Source: Takakia lepidozioides (taxonomy: Eukaryota; Streptophyta; Takakiopsida; Takakiales; Takakiaceae). From it: DNA of 64,000 nt. The notes beneath the pieces are model-generated. The model ran no database searches, had not been told where the DNA came from, and worked only from the letters and a program-made list of their open reading frames with translations. The DNA is taken from assembly GCA_030704615.1 (NCBI GenBank), contig CM060734.1, positions 20,710,001 to 20,774,000 on the forward strand. Reading direction: 5' to 3'. The translations under genes and the position numbers were made by a program. Shown piece by piece: positions 43,659 to 55,149 of this stretch. Positions within the stretch are counted from its first letter, which is position 1. Each line of letters opens with the position of its first letter.

Positions 43659-45051
43659 CCCACTCTGCCTCCAAGTCAATCGGCTCCTCTCCACCATTGA
43701 AAAGCAATTACAAAATAGTACTATCATACAAGTATCTTTGACCAAGACTCTGAGCATAGCATACCTCATGCCATCATCGCAAGACACTGAGTCCAACAAT
43801 TTCTGCAGGTCTTATCGTCTCTCTGAATTGTTGTAACTCGGACATTTGTGCCTTCATGGTCTATTCCATCACATCCATCTCCCCTTGCTGCTCAGCGCGA
43901 TAAGAATCAAATTCCTGCTGCAAAACTACATATCGTTCCTCAGGATTGACTATGGTGGCAGGTTGTTTCCCCCTCTCTGCTACTTGCTTGGTAATCTTTG
44001 CCAATTGACTCTCAAATTCAATGACACGAGCCTCTTTTGACCTCATCTGCTCTGCCTGTGTAGCAATGACTGCATCCTTTTCAACAATAGTCTGCTGCTG
44101 ACGAGCCTCTTTCATCTTCCACTGATCGTGGAATTTGTGGAGTTCTTTTATATCTGCTTCTATTCTCTTCTTCGCATCATCCCACGCAAGCTGCAACTGT
44201 TGATTCCGTGATAAGGTGGCAGTATGCACAACCCTCAAATCGGCCAATTCTTTCTGCACGTCCTCATGATCCAGGGCTTCTGCTGCTACCAATTGCAATC
44301 CCTCAACCAAGTCACGAAGCTTTGTCGCAAAAGACGATTGACTGGCTACATTTTTGCCTCCTGATTCTATCAATGCAACAGTGGTAGTATCAGTCACCAA
44401 TATTGAGGCTTTTTCATTCGCCCTGCTCGACTCCGGTCTGTCAATAATCTCCGTATCATTTGTATCGACAGAAGGTGGCACCTTCAATCGATGTTGCAAA
44501 ATCATAGACAAATAGGTTGCACAAAACAAAGTATCGGTCTTACCAGCCTTCCTCTTTGCTACTATCTCCTCATGGATCTTTCCACACACAAATCCTGCCC
44601 AATCAATTTGCAGACCCATGAATGTCACTACTACTGCATTGAGTTGCGATGACGCGACATACGTAGCAGCCTTCTTCAGGGCTAACCGGCTCACTGCAAA
44701 TTTCATCCACTCCATCAATTCTGGATTCGCTGCTTTAGCAACTGCCCAACCCCCAGTTCGATTGAGAGCACCCTCCTTAAAATGGTTTGCAGGAACAAAA
44801 GACTCATCTTTAAATCCATCAACTTCAATCCCTGGTGAGGGTAAAAGCAAGACCTCTGTTACAGTGCGGGCATCAACAATGATAGGCGAGCCCTTCACTA
44901 TTCCACTCTTTGAGTTAGGATCATAAGAATTGTAAAATTGCATCACTAATGTCATGCTAGGCTTCGGCAGACCCTTCAAACAAATAATCAAAAATTCCAT
45001 CATCTGCGCTTGTCTCCAAAACGCTTTTTGCTCTCGTTCACCCAAAATCAT
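43659..45051 (-). pseudogene. N-terminal part of the extra gene of element A (Transposase_32-like domain plus coiled coil)
   Basis: A 396-codon open stretch starts at 45051. Residues 1-200 form a globular domain with SMTLVMQFYNSYD, IVKGSPIIVDARTVTEVLLL, FMGLQIDWAGFVCGKIHEEI and TLFCATYLSMILQH. The pattern of strand and helix blocks fits the family I know as putative plant transposon protein, found in env-like ORFs of Athila elements. From about residue 230 a long coiled coil follows. Stops at 43861 (TAG), about 43784 (TGA) and about 43709 (TAA) break the frame, which otherwise continues through the insertion site of B into 18749. The full frame would be about 880 codons. Confidence 0.75.
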
Positions 45052-45489
45052 ATAAATGTCACAACTCCTTCATTCTTCTGCCATCATAGAAACCGGCGGT
45101 GGCAATGGTTGCTGCACAGCTTTCTTCACCATCGTGACGGATTGACTTGGAACACTGATTTGCTCCCCAACACTCACTACACTCAAAACTCTCTATCGCT
45201 CAGTACTCTCACTTCTCACTGTGACATACTTTGCGAATTGCAAGAACACTGGCAGAGAACAAAAAGGATAACCAGAAGAATGGCAAGAAGAGCCCCACTC
45301 CTATCTATCGCTCAGGGTAACCTGTCTTAACAGCTGGCAAATACGGAGTCAATCATTAAACCCTAACCGCCACCCCAACATTGTAACAGATTGTACAGCC
45401 AACGGCGTAACGGCGTAAATATACTCATAATGACAATGCTGACAGACACATACGTATTGATACCCCCTCCGACTTAACCTAAATTCTGC

Positions 45490-47320
45490 CCACAGAAACA
45501 TTAGGTCAAGTACAACTTAAGACGATCACCGTTAATGCGGGTCAGCAATGGGTCGCCAGTCATGGTAGCTAATTGTATAGAGCCATTTGGAAAAGCTTCC
45601 ACCACCCGATAGGGCCCGAGCCACCTCATCTTCAATTTACCAGGAAATTTTTTGAAAACGTCTATCATAAAGGAGAATCAAATCTTGAGCTTTAAAGATC
45701 TTGGGCTTAAGGCGGCTATCATAATAATCCTTCCGCCGCAGTTGGGTGACTTCAATGTTCTGTAACGCCTGCCGCGAAGTTCATCCATCTTAACCAATTG
45801 CAACAGACGAGCCGATAGGGATGGAACATCGCCCAAACGATCCTCAATAGCTATGCGTAGGGAGGGAATTTCAAGCTCGATAGGCAATATTGCCTCTTGG
45901 GGACATAAACCAACTGGAAGGGAGTAAATCCGGTAGTAACTTTAAATGCAGTCCGATAGGCCCATAATGCAGAAAATAATTTAGTATCCCAATCGCCGCC
46001 AGTACCATAAATTGTCTTTGTTAGGATACCACAAAGTAACCCATTGGTTTTCTCCGTCTGACCATTAGCCCGTGGGTGATAAGGAGTAGTCTTCTGATGT
46101 TTAATGACATATTTGGCCGTCATATGCTCAATAATAGAATTTAAAAAATGAGTACCACGGTCGCTCACAAGCTCTCGAGGACAACCAAATCGAGTAATGA
46201 TATTCTCATACAAAAACTGCGCCACAACCTTGGCCGTATCGGTGCGAGAGGCCATAGCTTCAGCCCACTTAGTGACATATTCAGTTGCAACAAGAATATA
46301 TCGTTTCTGACCATTGCGAGAGGCAGGGGCGATAGGTCCAACAAAATCGATACCCCACTTCTCAAAAGGTGCATGTGCAAGGATGGGAACCAGGGGCATA
46401 GAACTCGATCGCGCAGGTTTGCCAATACGTTGGCATGCATCACAACGACGCACATAAGCAAAAGCATCTTTAAATAGGGTAGGCCACCAATAACCTGCCA
46501 ATAATACTTTCCGTCCGGTGGCATCCCCTGCAAAATGGCCACCACAAGAATCGGCATGGCACCCCTCAAGTATCGTTGGAACCTCGGCTTCCAAGATGCA
46601 ACGATGCAATACACCATCATTCCCGAGCTTGTATAATGTGTCGCCAATAATCGTATACGGCGCAATCTTCTCTACCAGCCGACGCTTCTGCTTCTCAGTA
46701 TAACCCTCTGGAAATTGTTGTAACAATAAGTAATTAAAGATGAGAGCATACTCTCCTGTCATCACATCAACCACAAAAAGGGCAGCATCTAGGAAAGAAT
46801 CATCTATCGGCTCCTCGCCGACTTCCTTCGATAGACGACTTAAATGATCAGCATTGGCATGCTTGCGCCCAGGGCGAACCACAATTTTAAAAGTAAATTC
46901 TTCTTGCAATAAAATAACCCACCGGGCCACTCTGCCACTCAGCTGAGGTTTATTAATGAGATATTTTAGTGCATCATGATCAACATGAAAAACAAATGGA
47001 TAACCCAATAAATAATGGCGATACTTCTGAACCGAATAAATCATGCCCAAACCTTCTCATTCAGTGGTAGTATAATTTTTCTCTGCCGCAGCCAATTGAC
47101 GACTCGCATATATCGGATGATCAAACAACTTTTCATCCTTCTGACTCAAAACGCTACCAATAGCATAGTTTGAAGCATCCACATAGACCTGAAACTCCTT
47201 AGTCCAATCGGGGGAAATCAAGATAGACGCCTTTATCAATCGCCCTTTTAATTCTTGAAAAGAATGCTGACACTCCTTTGTCCACTGTTGCTCTGCATCG
47301 TGTTTCAATAATTGAGTCAA
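45490..47320 (-). pseudogene. RNase H and integrase of element A
   Basis: RNase H starts with VYVDASNYAIGSVLSQKDEK (47057-47320) and continues with FVFHVDHDALKYLINKPQLS and NADHLSRLS after a one-codon stop. The integrase has HADSCGGHFAGDATGRK and CDACQRIG, then GIDFVGPIAPASRNGQKRY, LVSDRGTHFLN and ANGQTEKTNGLL, so all three acidic residues are present. The C-terminal region is continued in another frame (GKLKMRWLGPYRVVEAFPNG, about 45560-45640) and ends near 45490. The 399-codon run 45851-47050 is the best preserved pol piece in the nest. Confidence 0.88.
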
Positions 47321-47341
47321 TGGTAGGGCAATCTCAGCATA

Positions 47342-48301
47342 TCAACGGATAAAACGGCGATAGTACCCCACATGGCCCAGAAAGGCACGCACCTCTGTTA
47401 CCGTTGTGGGGGTAGGTAATTGGACAATAATCTCAATCTTAGTGGGGTCAGTTGATATCCCTCGAGTTGATACAATATGGCCTAAAAGCTTCCCCTTGGT
47501 AACCAGAAATTGACATTTTCCGGCATTCAGAGAGATTCCATACTCTTTACATTTTAGAAAGCACAGCTCCAACATCTCAGCATGTGTTGTTTTGCTGCTA
47601 TAGACACAAAAATCGTCCAAGAAAATCTCCATAAATAGATGCAAGTAATCCTGAAAAGCAGCAGTCATTACTCGTTGAAACATAGCAGGAGCATTGCAAA
47701 GTCCGAAGGGCATGACTTTATAGGCATAAGTGCCCCAATCGGTGGTAAAAGTAGTTTTAGGCCGATCCTCTTCTGCGATCGTGATCTGATTATAACCAGA
47801 AAAGCCATCGAGGAAAGAATAACACTCATGGCCCGCTACTGCATCCAGAATAGTATCAGTGAAAGGTAATGGAAAATAATCCTTCCGAGTCACAGCATTA
47901 AGTTTCCGGAAATCTTGACAGATTCGTACTTTGCCCGATTGCTTTTTGGGTACGACCACTATAGACGATACCCAATAGCTATAAGGTACAGGATAAATGA
48001 ATCCAGCAGCTAACAATTTGTCCAATTCTTCTTTAACCAACAGAGAATATTTAGGATTCAATCGATGTTGGCGTTGCCGTACTGGCATTGCTCCTTCCTC
48101 CAATATAATGCGATGCTGGCAGATTTCTGGGGGTACACCCCGAAGGTCAGTATAAGTCCATGCAAAAGTCGTACGATGTTTATGGAAAAACTCCTTCCAC
48201 ATAGACAATTCATTTGATGGGATTGCCGCAGAAATTATAATGTCATTGGGCTCAACAGCTGTATTCAAATTCAAGGTTTGGTAAGGGTCCTTCTTTATCA
48301 A
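47342..48301 (-). pseudogene. Reverse transcriptase of element A
   Basis: A 319-codon open stretch holds a nearly complete RT: RTTFAWTYTDLRGVPPEIC, VPKKQSGKVRICQDFRKLNA, YSFLDGFSGYNQITIAEED, MPFGLCNAPAMFQRVMTAAF, the catalytic EIFLDDFCVYSSK and the connection FLGHVGYYRRFIR. The key aspartates are intact. A stop separates it from RNase H (tail at 47339-47341). The FLDDF form and DLRGVPPEICQHRI are typical of the Tat/Athila group. Confidence 0.9.
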
Positions 48302-48374
48302 TGGAGCACGGTTGTCATCAGCCGAATCATACCACGCGATATCCTATGACGTGGTGGCCTCTTCCCACTCAGAT

Positions 48375-50077
48375 TCATGCTGCACCATATAAGAAGTTCG
48401 CTCCCTCCCATCGCAAGATAGCATGATCAGAGTCACTATCAAAATCACCATGCCAAGAGTATTTTCCTAGATTAGCACAGCGGTAGATCCGCCGGCTCCG
48501 TGTATGTTTAGGTGACAATAATAGGGTTTGAAGATCACTATCGGTGTCACTGGTCCTCTCGTCAGCTTCAAAGGTAAACTCAGATTCTATCTCCTGCGTC
48601 TCCCCATGATATGCTACTGGGTACATTTGCAACACCACCTTTTGTTCTCCTTTTCCCAGAGTCAAAGTGCCTTTCCCCCAATCATTTTTAGCTTTAGATT
48701 GGAACAACCATGGTCGTCCTAATAAGATGGGGTAAGAATAGGCCGAGACATTTAGTCGGAAGACCACATAATCAATGGAATACTCAATAGCAGCAATTAT
48801 AGTTGGGACGGTAGTCAGGACGCCCATTGGTTTGACACGGCTTTGATCGCCATCCGTAACACCAATCGAGTGTTCTGTAAACCACCAAGTCCTAACTCCA
48901 TTGTGTCGGAACTCATTAGATTGACACTAGAACCACCGTCAATTTGAACTCCAGTAATAACAACGCCATCTATTGTTACATCAAGGACGGGGGCACCTGG
49001 ATCCGGTTTGAGTGTGGATATACTCACTTCATGGACGTAGTTATTCGTTGCCTGTTTCCGCACTAGAGATGACTGCAAAGAAGCCCGGCATTGAGGTGCG
49101 ATAGCCAACAACTGTCGCAAAGAAATAGCAGGTTGCAACGTGTCCAGGTCTTTAGGTATATCATAATGAACCAAGCCTTTAGTCAGTGCCATGACCCTTT
49201 TTCGTCGAGACCCCTTGGGGTGTCCTATCTTGCCATTGCCTATTTTCGGACCAGTATACTTCTCTTTATTTCTCTGCTGGACTGGCTCCGTTCTGGATTG
49301 GGGTGTCACAACTGAGATGACAGAATCCGGGTCGATAGGGTCCATGATCGTGGAAGGTGGATGGACAACCAAACTAGGTGATATCATCGTTGGTATCGGA
49401 TGAATATCGGGCATAATGGGCAGAGATCGTTGTACCTCCTCAATTGGCTTGGACTTCATGCTATCGGGGATTTTTAAGGTAGAGTCTTCCACGATAGGGT
49501 CCATCGGCAATAACTTACGAGCTCTGGTGGTAACCCCTTTAACCATGGGCTTATCTGTCTCAGCATTAAAATAATAAGATTGCAAAGGGGTATCGGCTGC
49601 TTCCATCTTGCCTTTGCCTTTCAAGGTGGCTATTTTATCAGCCAAATTCATATCACTCACACATTCTTGCACTGTTACTCGGTTCACAACTCGATTGGTA
49701 TTAGTGTTTCCAAAAGAATGTGACGGCCCTGCAGTTGGTGGTACTGGTCCTGAATCAAGAAGTGGAGGGATTGATGAAGTTTGCTGATGGATGGGATTTT
49801 GGGGATATGGACTCTCACATTGTTCAGCAGTATGTCCCTGACCTCCACGACGCCCACAAAGCGGGATATAATCAACCGGGGCTTTTGGATTAGGGCATTC
49901 GCTAGCAATATGTCCCATCTCATGACAACGATAGCAAATCGGGTATTGACCATTCCTCAATCGTTGAGCAGGCGGCCGATAAGGAGTATTAGTTTGTTGT
50001 GGATACATCTGCTGCCGTTGGCCTCCTCCGCCCCCATAGGTTTGACCATAAGCTCCCCGAGGTGGTATCCCCCGCAT
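48375..50077 (-). pseudogene. Nucleocapsid-like and protease region of element A
   Basis: A 420-codon stretch (48815-50077) starts with two zinc-knuckle relics, CYRCHEMGHIASEC (complete) and CGRRGGQGHTAEQC (second cysteine lost). A long linker follows, then the protease GVQIDGGSSVNLMSSDTMEL. A frame change near 48820 leads to the protease end, YPILLGRPWLFQSKAKNDWG. With the two knuckles in gag this makes four in one element, which is unusual. Confidence 0.78.
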
Positions 50078-50096
50078 TTGCTGTCAAATAGGCTGA

Positions 50097-51755
50097 TTAG
50101 CCGACTGGTACCAGCTCTGGGTCCTCGAGTTGGTTCCAGGGTTGCTGAGTCTGAGGAGGTGGGTCAGACCATTGAGCAACCACATGCTGGTTAGCAGATG
50201 GTGGGGCCAACCCGATTTGATTGACATCCCAACCCGTCCTTGATTTATTCTTTATTGGGGTTAGACCCATAGCTGATTGTAAATGCCAACACTGTAATAT
50301 CACATGTCCTGTTTTACCACAATAACCACATTTAGCAGCAGCTCCATTAATGGGATTGGTCACTGGGCCCACTGGGCACTCATTAGCAAGATGTCCATGA
50401 ACCTGGCAATTAGAACACCACATATTGGATCGCTGATTATTTGGCTTGGGTCTCCCATCTCGTCTAGAAGCCAATTCAACGAAGAGTTCCTCCATTTTCT
50501 TAGTTAAAGCAGCAATATGCACTTCTTGCGGGTCAACTACGACACCAGCTGGTAGTCGATTTTGCAAGGATACAGGGGCATACATTCCCACAGTAGACTG
50601 ATTTGAAGAAGGAGAAATAGTCACTGGAGCTGACGATGCTTGTGGGGCCCAAGAATCAGTATCAAACATTGTCGTGGGCCCAACTGAATAAGTAATGATA
50701 TTAATAGTCTCCCATAACTTAGCCCGATTAATTGCGGCCTGTAAATCGGCAGGAATACCCTCTTTAACAAAACGTTTCAGTTCTGCTGGAGCCAACCCTT
50801 CTACAAATAGGTCCATCTGTATATGGTTAGGAATATTATGATTATTCCATCGTTGAAGAATATCCTCTAGGTGGCCTGCAAATGAGTCGACCGACTCGCC
50901 TTTCACCATATGAATTTTTGTCAGTTGCTCCCGTAGACGATCGGTAAATCCCAAGGGTCGAAATTGTGTTAGGAAAGTTGTCTTTAAAGTGTTCCAATCA
51001 GGAAATGCTCCATGCTGTTGTCGATCATACCACTGAAATGCTAAGTCCCGCAAAGTGGCAGGGAACATCGTCAACCAACAGAATTCCGTCCTGGCATTAT
51101 TAGCAATACAAGCTGTCATAAATTGAGCCAAATGGAGGTCAGGATCTGACCCTTGCAGCCCCGTAAACTGTGGCAGGGGCGATACATTGACAGTTCTATC
51201 GTTAGGCGTTCCCACATTCACCACCACTGGAATTGATTGGAGAGCAGCTGCAATTGGTACTGCTGCCATTGGTACTAGTACAATAGGTGGTACAATAGGT
51301 GGTGCAATAGGGGATACGATAGGTGGTGCCGATGCAGCTGCCTGTGCGGTAATAATGCTCGTCGTGCTATCCTGACTGCCAATCGATCAGATCTGGCTTT
51401 AGCCTTATGCTCGGCGGTTACGGGAGATTCCCTCATACCCCATAATCTCTTCTTCTTAATTGACAATACAAGATGATCTCCTCGATTTCTTGCAACAGTC
51501 AATTCAATTGTTCTTGACGTTTCTTCTTGTTCCGGCAATAGTTGAATCTGCTCCTCCTGTGCTATCGCCAGAGCTAGCATCTCCACTTTTTATTAACTGA
51601 GAATAAGGAGGCTCATTCGTTTCCCGCGCCTTGATCTGAGTCCAAAAACATTCTGGGATCTCTGCCTTCTTATGCTGCTTACATAAACTATAATAAGGAC
51701 ATAGTTTGAAACCAGGTGGAGAAACCTTACTATTACGAATGACTTCCCTCGTCAT
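50097..51755 (-). pseudogene. Gag of element A
   Basis: The first ATG after the PBS is at 51755 (VIRNSKVSPPGFKLCPYYS). After frame changes near 51510 and 51280, a 390-codon open stretch (50097-51269) has the capsid core PLPQFTGLQGSDPDLHLAQF, FPATLRDLAFQWYDRQQHGA and LTQFRPLGFTDRLREQL. The knuckles CSNCQVHGHLANEC and CGYCGKTGHVILQC follow. The order is typical of Ty3 gag. Confidence 0.85.
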
Positions 51756-51830
51756 CTCGTAATCCTCTCTACAGAAAGTAATTATCTTGAAATTTTAGTA
51801 AAGCATCACTATAGCAAACCGCATCGTCTT

Positions 51831-51848
51831 TCCCCGGCAGCGGCGCCA
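51831..51848 (-). other. Primer-binding site of element A (Athila-type)
   Basis: The minus strand reads TGGCGCCGCTGCCGGGGA, six bases after the LTR. It differs by one base from the Athila PBS as I remember it (complementary to tRNA-Asp). Confidence 0.82.
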
Positions 51849-51854
51849 AAAAGA

Positions 51855-53283
51855 TGTAGAATAAAACTAGAATCAATCCTAAAAGAGGATCAATTAGTTC
51901 TAAGGTTCGTTCGCTGGGGAAAGCACTATACGACTAATACATAATGATGCCAGACTATTCTATCTCTCTCTATCCCTTCTTTGAAACAACTTCTACCAAC
52001 AGTCATCTTCATCTAACACGATCATCATTCTTCCAGATTCATGAATATTCTCTCCATCTTCTATTAACTCTGCTCCATCGGCTGAAATCAAATACCATTG
52101 CTCCACTATATTCTTCCTCCAATAATCTCTCTAATACAAAGTCAACAACTCTCGATACCATTCTTTATTAACTAACCATAGATTGATTATCTCCCTGTCG
52201 CTACATTGTAATCTTTTAAAGATATCTAGAGACAAACTATGAGGCAGTCCAGTAATCAATTCTACAGGATATACTATCTGTTCTCCTTCACACATCGCTA
52301 GTGATCATTCTTCACCACCAATTCTGTTTCTCAAGTCATTCCAGGGATTTTCCCTCACCAAAGTTATGATTCCATTCTTTCATAAGTTCAGGATAGCCTT
52401 TAAATGGTCTATACCACTTCTGCAACCAACTATGCTTCCAATAACAACTCCGGTATAGAATGGATATCTCCCTATGCCATCATTTATTGACCAATTGCAG
52501 TAAGAATACTTCTTTATCACTACAACAAAGTTTCTGAAAGATTGTTATCGATAAATGGTCTGGTAATCCAGAGATCAATTCTGACACTTCCTTTATTCCT
52601 TCACTATTGCTCTCCGCCATGCAAATGATTTTAATTCACTGTTTCATTCCTATCATAAAACCAATTGAAAACCCTCTCTCTGTCTTCTTTTCCTTAATCG
52701 GCTCCTTCTTGAGCTTTGAATATCTCTCTATCGATATTCCTCTTGATGGACCAGAACTAATCCTCACATCGAATTCTTATCTGTTTCATTTATGCGCATT
52801 CTCATCATCTCATATGGTTCTTCAGTTCTTACACACGAAAACACATCCTCATTCCATCACTCCATTTTTCACACGTACACAAAGTGAATTGCACTTCTTT
52901 TTTCTTCTTCTTCTCATTCATAAATCACAACACCGCAAAAATCTACCATTGCAGAATAACTCTATAATCTACCTCCTACTCACTCTACTCCCTCTACTCC
53001 CGGTCACGGCTCTCTGGCTCAATTGACACTTTCTGCTTCTCATTAACGCTTTATATAGCAGAGTATTTCAATAACTGTAATAACCGCTCAAAAACTTCTT
53101 CATCCATCCTTTACAATTTTTCATCCATCTCTTCTATCATTCAGTCCAAGATAGACTATCGACTATATACAAGATATCGAAGAACATTGCTCTATCGCAG
53201 CAATATCGAAGGTATCGCAGGCTAGAAAGATATTAAAAAGTTCTGAAAATTGTCATTAAGTCAGAAATTCCTATTATTCTACA
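51855..53283 (-). repeat. 5' LTR of element A
   Basis: This 1,429-bp LTR matches 16026-17452 and has terminal TGTAGAATAA/TTATTCTACA inverted ends. The outer flank CCATG at 53284-53288 repeats 16021-16025. Confidence 0.93.
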
Positions 53284-53533
53284 CCATGCTAGTGCAAAAG
53301 ACTGTGATATGAGCGGGGTTTGTGTCATCAAAATCTGCCTCCACATTCGAGACACCATCTCCACCATTTGTCAAGACCTACCTAAATCCAAGGCTGCGAA
53401 AAGGTGGCCTAGCTTACTGAAGAAGGCCGGGGCCTGCACTGATCGGCGTTTGTCTGTGATGAGAGCAAGGATTCAAGCAATGAAGCAGCATAAAAAGATC
53501 AAATACGCCACAGATCCAGACTGGGGAGGGTAG
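53284..53533 (+). pseudogene. 3' part of the PPR-like reading frame interrupted by element A
   Basis: When one copy of CCATG is kept, codon CAT (16022-16024) continues as GCT AGT GCA at 53288-53296 without a frame change. The frame stays open for about 80 codons to TAG at 53531-53533. The segment (VCVIKICLHIRDTISTICQD, KKAGACTDRRLSVMRARIQA) is basic, not PPR-like, and unrecognised. An open frame of this length across the junction supports real coding sequence before insertion. Confidence 0.65.
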
Positions 53534-54524
53534 TTTGGAGAAGTGGGAGGGTAATTGCCCTGATCACGGTGCCGGCCATTTATGCCCCTATGTGCTGGAT
53601 ATATCAACCAACACGTGACTACTTACATGTAACTCTCCATCATGCACCAACACCGCAAGTGAGACCATCCAGGGAAGTCACCTTACACGCTCTGTGTGAT
53701 GCCAACTTTACCACCCACTCCTATTGTCGAATGCCACTGTATGTGCTTGGTACTTATAACATGAAATCTCAAACTCCACATTTCTATGTTCTAAGAGCCT
53801 ATACCTCCAATGCTGCCATTATCCTGTCGACATCTGATACTACAACTATTGTTGTTTATGCGTCTGTGCATCCGCCACCAAGTGCTGCAAATATCCGCCA
53901 ACAATCATGCCTACAACTCTCCAGCCTGCACCAACACCACAAGACATGCCATCCAGGGAAGTGACCTTACATGCTCCGGTTGCTCCCTACACTGCCTCTA
54001 ACTATAGATGTCAACTGTTGTTGTTCGTACTTAATACTGGTCCCATGAAATCTCACACTCCACATCTCTATGTCCTACAAACCTACACCCTCAATGTTGC
54101 CATTATCTTGTCAACTACTAGCTCCCTTTCCCTTCGCCTGAGAGAAAGCTACAACACTGCCATCTACCCTAATTTCTGGTGCATTGTAAGGATGTCTGTA
54201 CTGCAGCCCGCATGTGGATCACAAACCCCGCCAACAATCAATTTATGTTGCAAGCTACTAGCCCCCTTCGACTCTGCCGATTGGAGTCCCTGCCTACCAC
54301 CTTGCTCGTGTACTTCCCCGACTTGCTGCGCTCCCTCACATGCGCCAACCTACTGCGAAGCACTGCGGCTCAATTTTGCTGCACCGACCACCTATCAGAT
54401 CATAGGCTTGTTAGATATTGAGCTGCTGTTATCACTAGCTACCCTTATTGGCTTCACTCACAAATCTCCATCTCTCATCCTCCACAACTTCAACTCATCT
54501 TGTACTATATTTTTTCCCAAATAA
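53534..54524 (+). repeat. Region with a two-copy tandem repeat of about 288 bp
   Basis: Units starting CACCAACACCGCAAG (53646) and CACCAACACCACAAG (53934) share about 200 bp with many changes. Their plus-strand translations match (PSREVTLHA, then MKSQTPHFYVL versus MKSHTPHLYVL, then AIILST), so the frame has been kept. Open stretches at 53569-53964 and 53907-54524 contain them. No family is recognised. They may belong to the leader or ORF1 of the LINE that follows. Confidence 0.5.
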
Positions 54525-55149
54525 ACACCCCCAACAAGCTTCTCTATCTCGTCACAACACGCCCCCTCAGGTGTCATATATCTGCCATATCTACACCCTC
54601 ACATTTTCAGCCCCCTACCTCATCAATTCTTGTGATATCAAATCAATCACACGGTCTCTTTATCACCCCCTCTAGCATCCTATTCTTGACAGCCATTTCT
54701 CCTCAACCTTCCCACCCTCTCAGCTGCCAAGCATCTACCACAATCCAGATCCACTTACCATCACCCAACCCTACCACCACTCCACACTGTACCTCTATCC
54801 CACTATCTATATCAAGGCCCACTGAACTCATTCATCCATGGATGTTGTCCACTTATCCTCTTTCCCCCACTCTAGTTAATTATACACTCTCTACCCACCA
54901 TACACCCATATTAAATTTTTATCCCCATCATGAGAGCTCATGTACAACAAACCTCCTTCATGACCCCCAGACGAACCCACACACTAACCCATAGGCAATA
55001 CCTCCCCCACACACACACAAGCAACTAGCTCCACTAGTACCCACTATGCTAACACCAACTCTACCCCCCTCATACACTTTCTCCACAACTACCCCCACGC
55101 ACCCCCACCCCTCACCCCCTCAAAATCCAGCTTATAATCCACTGCCCAC

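Larger units (their letters stand above)
16026..53283 (-). mobile_element. Element A: Ty3/gypsy element with Athila-type PBS and an extra 3' gene
   Basis: LTRs at 16026-17452 and 51855-53283 share ends TGTAGAATAA...TTATTCTACA and are flanked by CCATG at 16021-16025 and 53284-53288. The order on the minus strand is LTR, PBS, gag, protease, RT, RNase H, integrase, extra gene, polypurine tract, LTR. Removing nested element B leaves about 12.4 kb. The PBS TGGCGCCGCTGCCGGGGA is almost that of Athila elements. The extra gene after integrase fits the Athila/Tat group. Frameshifts and stops make it non-autonomous now. Confidence 0.92.

Noticed and set aside
51187-51375. A Gly/Ile/Thr-rich plus-strand ORF as a gene
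   Set aside because: It is the antisense shadow of a repetitive stretch (GGTGGTACAATAGGT units) in the gag of element A.
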